DNA of 9,551 nucleotides from CAYNDL01 sp964396115 (GTDB lineage: Bacteria > Patescibacteriota > Andersenbacteria > UBA10190 > CAIZMI01), in the NCBI GenBank assembly GCA_964396115.1, contig CAYNDL010000037.1, forward strand, positions 1 to 9,551, in the 5' to 3' direction. Positions 5,453 to 9,551 of the stretch are shown here, in pieces. The notes under the pieces are model-generated. The model made no database searches. It was not told where the DNA came from and saw only the letters and a program-made list of their open reading frames with translations. Made by a program: the position numbers and the translations under genes. Positions within the stretch are counted from its first letter, which is position 1; the number at the start of each line of letters is the position of its first letter.

Positions 5453-6073
5453 TTAAATCTGCGAGCGAGGGACGCTCTTTATGCCATCGATTAAGATTAC
5501 GAGATTGTACGCAAGCACAAAAACCACTAGCGCCGCGACGAGTGACCTTACTAAAGTATTTCTCACAACTTCTATATAGATTGGCTCCCCTACAAGAACA
5601 GCAAATGACAGTGGCCCCTTTCCTTCTTTGTTAAAAGCTTCAACTTGCTCTTCCAGCACAGAGCTAACGGCATAAGCAATTTTCTTCCCTTCTTCGACTG
5701 TTTCGGCGTGAAACTGAACTTCCACCAACTGGCCAGATATTTTCTTTACAGTAAATACTTTGCCCAAGGAACGAAGCGACTGCGCAGGACGAGGAAGTTC
5801 CGCTCTTTGGAATACTTTGGAAACAAAGTCTGGGGATTTAAACCAACCAGAAAGCGTATTTGAAAAAAGATCAGTTGCTTGCAACGCATAGTAGCCGTCA
5901 TATTCGTAATCGCCACTTTCTGGACGCTCTGGCACAGGAACCGTGAGAGAGGTTGAGACATCCACTCCCCTAGGTAACCGGGGGGTGATAATTGCCGTAA
6001 CAACCATCGCGAAAATAGACAAAAGCACAACCGGCTTAAACCATGAGGCGAATAGTTTAGGCAACGGTGTCAT
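5453..6073 (-). CDS. Wzz-like two-helix membrane protein (possible polysaccharide co-polymerase)
   Basis: A 206-residue protein with a transmembrane helix at each end (about 12-31 and 174-196) and an outside domain between them, the layout of Wzz/chain-length-determinant proteins that control polysaccharide length. The central part has the STSLTVP strand after helix one and a helical stretch (about 124-148, VEEGKKIAYAVSSVLEEQVEAFNK) typical of such domains. There is no C-terminal tyrosine-kinase domain. It is shorter than most Wzz proteins (about 300 residues), and the usual proline-rich motif at helix two is not obvious, so the call rests on topology and neighbours. I chose the ATG at 6073 because AAGGAG lies 5 nt upstream; the longer frame to 6112 has no such site. 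It overlaps the glycosyltransferase gene by 17 nt. Confidence 0.7.
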   Translation of the reverse strand: MTPLPKLFASWFKPVVLLSIFAMVVTAIITPRLPRGVDVSTSLTVPVPERPESGDYEYDGYYALQATDLFSNTLSGWFKSPDFVSKVFQRAELPRPAQSLRSLGKVFTVKKISGQLVEVQFHAETVEEGKKIAYAVSSVLEEQVEAFNKEGKGPLSFAVLVGEPIYIEVVRNTLVRSLVAALVVFVLAYNLVILIDGIKSVPRSQI

Positions 6074-7199
6074 ACAACTCCTTGGGATTAACTCTATCTC
6101 TCTTCTGCTCAAATTTTTCCCATGCAGACCTAACCGAATTCATAAATGCCACTTTAAAACGGTCATTATTAAAATGCAATGCGTGCTCTCTTATTGCCAC
6201 AGGGTCAAAGTCCGTCGCCATCACTTTCTCAACCGCCTCCATCAGGGATTCTGCCGTTTGTTTATCAAAGAAGAAACCAGTCTTCCCCTCAACAACTGTT
6301 TCTAAAGCGCCGCCGCCAGCAAAAGCCACAACTGGACGGCCAGACGCTGCTGCTTCCAGTGGCGTCAACCCGAAATCTTCTTCCTGTGGAAATATAAAAG
6401 CCCGGCACTTGCTATACATTTCGCTGATTTTTTCATCAGGCAGGAAGCCGTGGAATTTAATTGTTGCACCTGCTAGCGTCCTTAGTTTTTCCTCTTCAGG
6501 ACCGACACCGACGATATCAAGAGGAAGCTTAAGCCTATTAAAAGCCTCGATGGCAATGTCTATGCGTTTGTAAGACATTAACCGGCTCACAACAAGATAT
6601 CGTTCGCCGACTGCCGTGGAGATGGAGAAATTTGAACAGTCGATAGGCGGATAAAGCACGTTCGATTCCCGCTGGTAATATTTTTTTATCCTTTGTCTGA
6701 CAAAACCGGATATTGCAATAAAGCGGTCTACACGATCGGCGGCAAAAGAATCCCACAACCTGACATAAGTTAATGGGAAAGGAACAAACGCCCTGATCCA
6801 TTCAGGCACAGAAAACTCCCTTATATACCGATGACTATCGTCCCAAACATAACGCATCGGCGTAAAGCAGTAGGAAATATGCAAAGTGTTCGGGCCAGTT
6901 ATTACGCCCTTCCCAAATGAATGCGAGGCGGAAATAACAATGTCATAATTCGAGAGATCGAATTGTTCGATAACAAGAGGCATGAACAAGGGAAAAAGCC
7001 GGTGACGAGACCTGGCTAGAGGAATTTTCTGCAAAAAACTGGTTTTGATCCTGGAGCCGTCTATCCTGCCAGTAGTCACGTTCTTATCGTGCAAAAGCGT
7101 GTAGACGGGCGCGTTTGGAAAAAGGTCCATTAAGACCCCAAGTACCCGCTCCGCCCCTCCGAACTGCGTCAAATAGTCATGTACGATAGCAATCCTCAT
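6057..7199 (-). CDS. Glycosyltransferase family 4 (GT-B fold)
   Basis: A 380-residue retaining glycosyltransferase that would move a sugar from a nucleotide-sugar donor onto a lipid-linked glycan at the inner membrane face. The N-terminal domain starts IAIVHDYLTQFGGAERVL (3-20), with the glycine-rich acceptor loop. The C-terminal domain has SRLMSYKRIDIAI (205-217), VGVGPEEEKL (230-239) and the EX7E donor-binding motif EDFGLTPLE (274-282), followed by SGRPVVAF and GGALETV. Length is normal for GT4. Sugar specificity cannot be read. The ATG at 7199 has no Shine-Dalgarno sequence, but TACAAT lies 7 nt upstream. It sits between the priming transferase and the Wzz-like gene, overlapping the latter by 17 nt. 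Confidence 0.93.
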   Translation of the reverse strand: MRIAIVHDYLTQFGGAERVLGVLMDLFPNAPVYTLLHDKNVTTGRIDGSRIKTSFLQKIPLARSRHRLFPLFMPLVIEQFDLSNYDIVISASHSFGKGVITGPNTLHISYCFTPMRYVWDDSHRYIREFSVPEWIRAFVPFPLTYVRLWDSFAADRVDRFIAISGFVRQRIKKYYQRESNVLYPPIDCSNFSISTAVGERYLVVSRLMSYKRIDIAIEAFNRLKLPLDIVGVGPEEEKLRTLAGATIKFHGFLPDEKISEMYSKCRAFIFPQEEDFGLTPLEAAASGRPVVAFAGGGALETVVEGKTGFFFDKQTAESLMEAVEKVMATDFDPVAIREHALHFNNDRFKVAFMNSVRSAWEKFEQKRDRVNPKELYDTVA

Positions 7200-7206
7200 A
7201 ACTGAG

Positions 7207-7212
7207 ATTGTA
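7207..7212 (-). promoter_or_regulatory. TACAAT seven bases before the GT4 start (probable leaderless promoter)
   Basis: TACAAT (5 of 6 to consensus) ends 7 nt upstream of the ATG at 7199, so a transcript would start at or next to the start codon. A second hexamer, TATAAT (7270-7275), overlaps the stop codon of the upstream transferase and could give a roughly 65-nt leader. Neither has a clear -35 box. Confidence 0.45.
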
Positions 7213-7270
7213 CACGGCGGATGTTGTCTAGTCTCTAAGCCAGTTTTAGGACATCAGGAGTGAAGAAAAA

Positions 7271-8656
7271 TTATACTGCCGACCTGTCCCAGAGCAATTT
7301 CCAAAGAGTTTTGAAAAAAATCTGCAAGTCTAATTTCAAATTCCACTGTTCTATGTATTGAATATCAATAGTAGCTTCCTCTTCGAAAGACAATTCGGAG
7401 CTTCCGCTTGCTTGAGCAAGGCCGGTCATGCCCGGTTTGATGGTAAATAACTTATGGTGTTCTTTGCGGTACTGGGCGATTTCCTCAGGCAGGTGAGGGC
7501 GAGGACCGATAAGACTCATCTCATTCTTGATAACGTTGATGAGTTGGGGCATTTCATCAATACGGTATTTTCGCAAAACTCGCCCTACTCTCGTAATACG
7601 CGGGTCGTTTTTCATCTTAAACAAAGGGCCTTTCCTTTCATTTTTGGTCAGCAAATCCTTCTTCATTTTTTCCGCATCTTTGACCATCGTACGGAACTTG
7701 ATGATATAAAATGGTTTCTGGTTGCGGCCAATCCTTTTTTGACTAAAGAAAATTGGTCCTGGAGAATCCCACGCAATGAGAAAGCCTACAAAAGCAAAGA
7801 ATGGCGAAAGAATAACGAGGCCAATCGTAGACACAACTAAATCAAAAACTCTTTTGACCACACGCCCCCAGCCATCAAGAGGAGTCCTTTTCAACTCGAC
7901 CAAGGGAAACCCGGCCAAAGTGCGGGCATGCACATTAGAGATACGGGTCGAATAGAGGTTCGGAATGTATTTGTAATCAATTTTATGGTCGTCGCAAAAA
8001 TCCAGAAGTGCCAGATTATCTTCGTCTGGTATGGCGGGGTCACACTGAATCACTTCATCAATAACTGACCCCTGAACTATTTCTTCCAATTCCTTGATGT
8101 TTACCTGAGGAAGACACCCAAAAACCTCATAGCCAATGCGCTTATCCTCTATAAAGCGCCTTTTCAACTGGTCTGTAACAGTCGATGAACCAACCAATAC
8201 GACCAGATGTGATCCGATTCCCTTTTCAAAAAGATAAATCTGAGACAAACGAATTAGGCGTCGCAAAAGAGTTACGGAAAGGATGGATGCAATCCATGCC
8301 GCAATAATAATGAAACGAGACTGGAACAGTTCTGCCCGGAAAAACATCCACAAGATGATAGTTGCAACACTCAAAGTGCCCCCTGCAGTAATACGGGTGA
8401 ACTCATCAAAACCACGGCGCGTTGCTTCCATGGAATACAAACCAAGTGCGGCAAAAATAATAACCGTAAGGACAGCGACAACGGCAACTAACCCCACATA
8501 CTGGCGGAACGGCAGCTCAAGTTCAAACAATACTGGACGGATTGCCCTTAGTTGAGGACTAATACGTATGTAGTAGACAAAAATACTGGCGAAAAGGATT
8601 GCAAAAAAATCCAACGGAACCAGGACTGCGTCAAAAAAAAGTTCTGATCTTTTCAT
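7271..8656 (-). CDS. Polyprenyl-phosphate glycosyl-1-phosphate transferase (WbaP-type priming enzyme)
   Basis: A 461-residue integral membrane enzyme that transfers a sugar-1-phosphate from a nucleotide sugar to undecaprenyl phosphate, the committed step for lipid-linked exopolysaccharide or O-antigen synthesis. The N-terminal half has four hydrophobic helices (about 8-30, 51-73, 90-107, 112-131), then a soluble CoA-binding-like domain (about 149-245). The catalytic domain (about 265-461) opens with a hydrophobic re-entrant helix (about 270-296) and carries KFRTM (320-324), the Asp-Glu dyad of RIDEMPQ (D367, E368), SLIGPRP (381-387) and KPGMTGLAQASG (407-418). Length and order match full-size family members. 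The ATG at 8656 lies 4 nt after a long inverted repeat; the only purine-rich stretch, AGGAAAGAG, is 14 nt away inside the repeat. Confidence 0.95.
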   Translation of the reverse strand: MKRSELFFDAVLVPLDFFAILFASIFVYYIRISPQLRAIRPVLFELELPFRQYVGLVAVVAVLTVIIFAALGLYSMEATRRGFDEFTRITAGGTLSVATIILWMFFRAELFQSRFIIIAAWIASILSVTLLRRLIRLSQIYLFEKGIGSHLVVLVGSSTVTDQLKRRFIEDKRIGYEVFGCLPQVNIKELEEIVQGSVIDEVIQCDPAIPDEDNLALLDFCDDHKIDYKYIPNLYSTRISNVHARTLAGFPLVELKRTPLDGWGRVVKRVFDLVVSTIGLVILSPFFAFVGFLIAWDSPGPIFFSQKRIGRNQKPFYIIKFRTMVKDAEKMKKDLLTKNERKGPLFKMKNDPRITRVGRVLRKYRIDEMPQLINVIKNEMSLIGPRPHLPEEIAQYRKEHHKLFTIKPGMTGLAQASGSSELSFEEEATIDIQYIEQWNLKLDLQIFFKTLWKLLWDRSAV

Positions 8657-8660
8657 GTTT

Positions 8661-8728
8661 CTAGAACGTACTCTTTCCTATAAGTTAACTCTTGTTCCTA
8701 AATTAAAACAAGAAAGAATACGCTCTAG
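8661..8728 (-). repeat. Long inverted repeat between rnpB and the priming transferase
   Basis: Arms 8661-8677 and 8712-8728 pair over 17 positions with two G-U wobbles when read as minus-strand RNA. The loop holds a second hairpin, CTTGTT/AACAAG (8712-8707 with 8696-8691). The outer base touches the last base of the rnpB P1 helix and the inner arm ends 4 nt before the ATG at 8656. No T tract follows, so it is not an ordinary terminator; it could be a processing site or a translational block. Confidence 0.75.
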
Positions 8729-9164
8729 CGGAGGGTGGCTATACGCCGGGTTCTGTACTGGCTACTGACAAGAGCGGGCAGTTTAGCCAGCGACGGTCAT
8801 CTATCTTGAGCATACTTCACAGCATGCCTCTCCCTTAACGGGAAGCTCGCTACCATAGCTTGCGATTGCACCAAGAGGGGTTTACCCCGGAATATTATTA
8901 CTAACATCCCGCGTGTGCTTTTACCACACGATTTCACCCTTACCTGATCTTAGTTTCAGTTAGAAACGTTAGACGTCTCACATTGGAAACTAAGCCATCG
9001 GCGGTTTGTTTCTGTTGCACTCTTCGCCCCACATTTGTGGAGTCCCTAGCCTTACGGCCGGTTGGCGTTACCAACCTCTTTGGTCGAGCCACTTTTGAAG
9101 TGAACCTTCGGGTGCCCGGACGTTCCTCTCGGTCTAGGCCGAGCAACCATCCACCACCCTCCGC
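8728..9164 (-). ncRNA. rnpB: RNase P RNA (bacterial type A-like)
   Basis: Catalytic RNA of ribonuclease P, which cleaves the 5' leader of pre-tRNAs. On the minus strand the conserved blocks appear in order: the P4-strand region GAGGAACGTCCGGGC just after the 5' helix, then AAGGGTGAAA with the GTGTGGTAAAAGCACAC hairpin, an L15-like ATGGTAGCG loop between AAGCT and AGCTT (GGU contacts the tRNA CCA end), AGATAGATGACC, and the closing ACAGAACCCGG. The ends are set by P1: GCGGAGGGTGG (9164-9154) pairs perfectly over 11 bp with CCACCCTCCGC (8738-8728). At about 437 nt it is somewhat longer than the 377-nt E. coli RNA. It has its own promoter upstream; no T-rich terminator hairpin follows, so the transcript may run on into the glycan cluster or be processed at the inverted repeat. 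Confidence 0.96.
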
Positions 9165-9171
9165 GGGCACT

Positions 9172-9200
9172 AATATACTTTATTTTACTAGTTTAGTCAA
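9172..9200 (-). promoter_or_regulatory. rnpB promoter
   Basis: TTGACT (9195-9200, 5 of 6) and TATATT (9172-9177, 5 of 6) are separated by exactly 17 nt on the minus strand. The predicted start, about 7 nt further on, falls at 9165, next to the first base of the RNase P P1 helix. It sits immediately after the stop codon of the RNase H-like gene. Confidence 0.8.
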
Positions 9201-9202
9201 CA

Positions 9203-9551
9203 CTATGATGCTTCTTGTAGTCCGTCTAATGCCTTATTTACCAGCTTGTCTGCCTGCTTATTTTTTTCTCGGGGTATTGAAGTATACGTGATCTTTGGGA
9301 TTTGCTTCTTGATCTCCCTAATTTCTTGGGCAAGAAGAGCCAGCCTTGCGTCCTTAATCCGGTACACGCCCGTGACCTGCCGAACAACCAACTCGCTATC
9401 CAAGAAACAATCAGCATCCGTCACGCCCAGTGACGCCGCCTCTTTGAGTGCGCGAATGATAGCCTTGTACTCGGCAACATTATTTGTTGTCTCACCGATC
9501 TTTTCACCAATTTCTATCGTCTTTTTTTCACTGTCGGGAAACTCAATGACA
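9203..9551 (-). CDS. RNase HI-family protein, N-terminus cut by window edge
   Basis: The last 115 residues of a protein of the RNase HI-like family (type seen in stand-alone rnhA-like genes), which cleave the RNA strand of RNA-DNA hybrids. Visible family signatures: TTNNVAEYKAII (21-32 of the visible part, with the catalytic Glu), LDSELVVRQVTGVY with the second acidic residue (Asp of LDSE), and the C-terminal IPREKNKQADKLVNKAL with the last catalytic Asp. The N-terminal strand with the first catalytic Asp lies beyond the window. An internal GTG at 9424 is not the start, since the frame and family similarity continue upstream. It ends just before the rnpB promoter. Confidence 0.92.
   Translation of the reverse strand, partial: VIEFPDSEKKTIEIGEKIGETTNNVAEYKAIIRALKEAASLGVTDADCFLDSELVVRQVTGVYRIKDARLALLAQEIREIKKQIPKITYTSIPREKNKQADKLVNKALDGLQEAS

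Noticed and set aside
6074..6112. Longer N-terminus for the Wzz-like protein
   Set aside because: The ATG at 6073 has AAGGAG at ideal spacing; the extension lies wholly in the glycosyltransferase gene and adds polar residues before the membrane helix.
8940..9291. Open frames on both strands across rnpB
   Set aside because: They overlap the conserved RNase P RNA blocks and its promoter and resemble no protein.
1..9551. CRISPR array, insertion sequence, tRNA genes or attachment site
   Set aside because: No regularly spaced repeats, transposase, tRNA-like cloverleaf or paired direct repeats were seen in the window.

Overview
The window looks like part of a small, streamlined genome of a Candidate Phyla Radiation (Patescibacteria) bacterium. 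The main pointers are a short two-helix DUF5652-type membrane protein (a family I know mainly from that group), densely packed and overlapping genes, few clear Shine-Dalgarno sequences, and several start codons lying 6-7 nt after a -10-like hexamer. TGA is used as a stop codon (the TrmB-type and DUF5652 genes end in TGA), which argues against the lineages that recode TGA as glycine. Nearly everything reads leftward (minus strand); only tsaC reads rightward.

Right to left, in the direction of transcription: the 3' part of an RNase HI-family gene (9203-9551) is followed by a well-formed promoter and the RNase P RNA gene rnpB (8728-9164). A long inverted repeat (8661-8728) separates rnpB from an envelope-glycan cluster: a polyprenyl-phosphate glycosyl-1-phosphate transferase (7271-8656), a GT4 glycosyltransferase (6057-7199) and a Wzz-like two-helix membrane protein (5453-6073). 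Together these could start, extend and organise a surface glycan; no flippase or polymerase is in view. A TrmB-type regulator follows (4615-5394).

Between that regulator and the next operon lies a stretch of about 300 nt that is not plausibly coding (4285-4586). It has its own TTGACA -35 box, many local helices (one capped by a GAAA tetraloop) and a strong intrinsic terminator. It matches no RNA family I can recognise and is the best candidate here for something undescribed. Downstream are DUF5652, xseA and xseB (the two exonuclease VII subunits) and a membrane-anchored protein of unknown function, with tight spacing or overlaps.

At the left, tsaC (threonylcarbamoyl-AMP synthase for tRNA t6A) reads rightward and converges with that unknown gene. 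Divergent from tsaC is a leftward pair: a small acidic zinc-ribbon protein and a D-Ala-D-Ala carboxypeptidase whose C-terminus is cut by the window edge. The only stretches over 300 bases without a protein gene are the two RNA loci. All identifications come from reading motifs; no database search or folding program was run.
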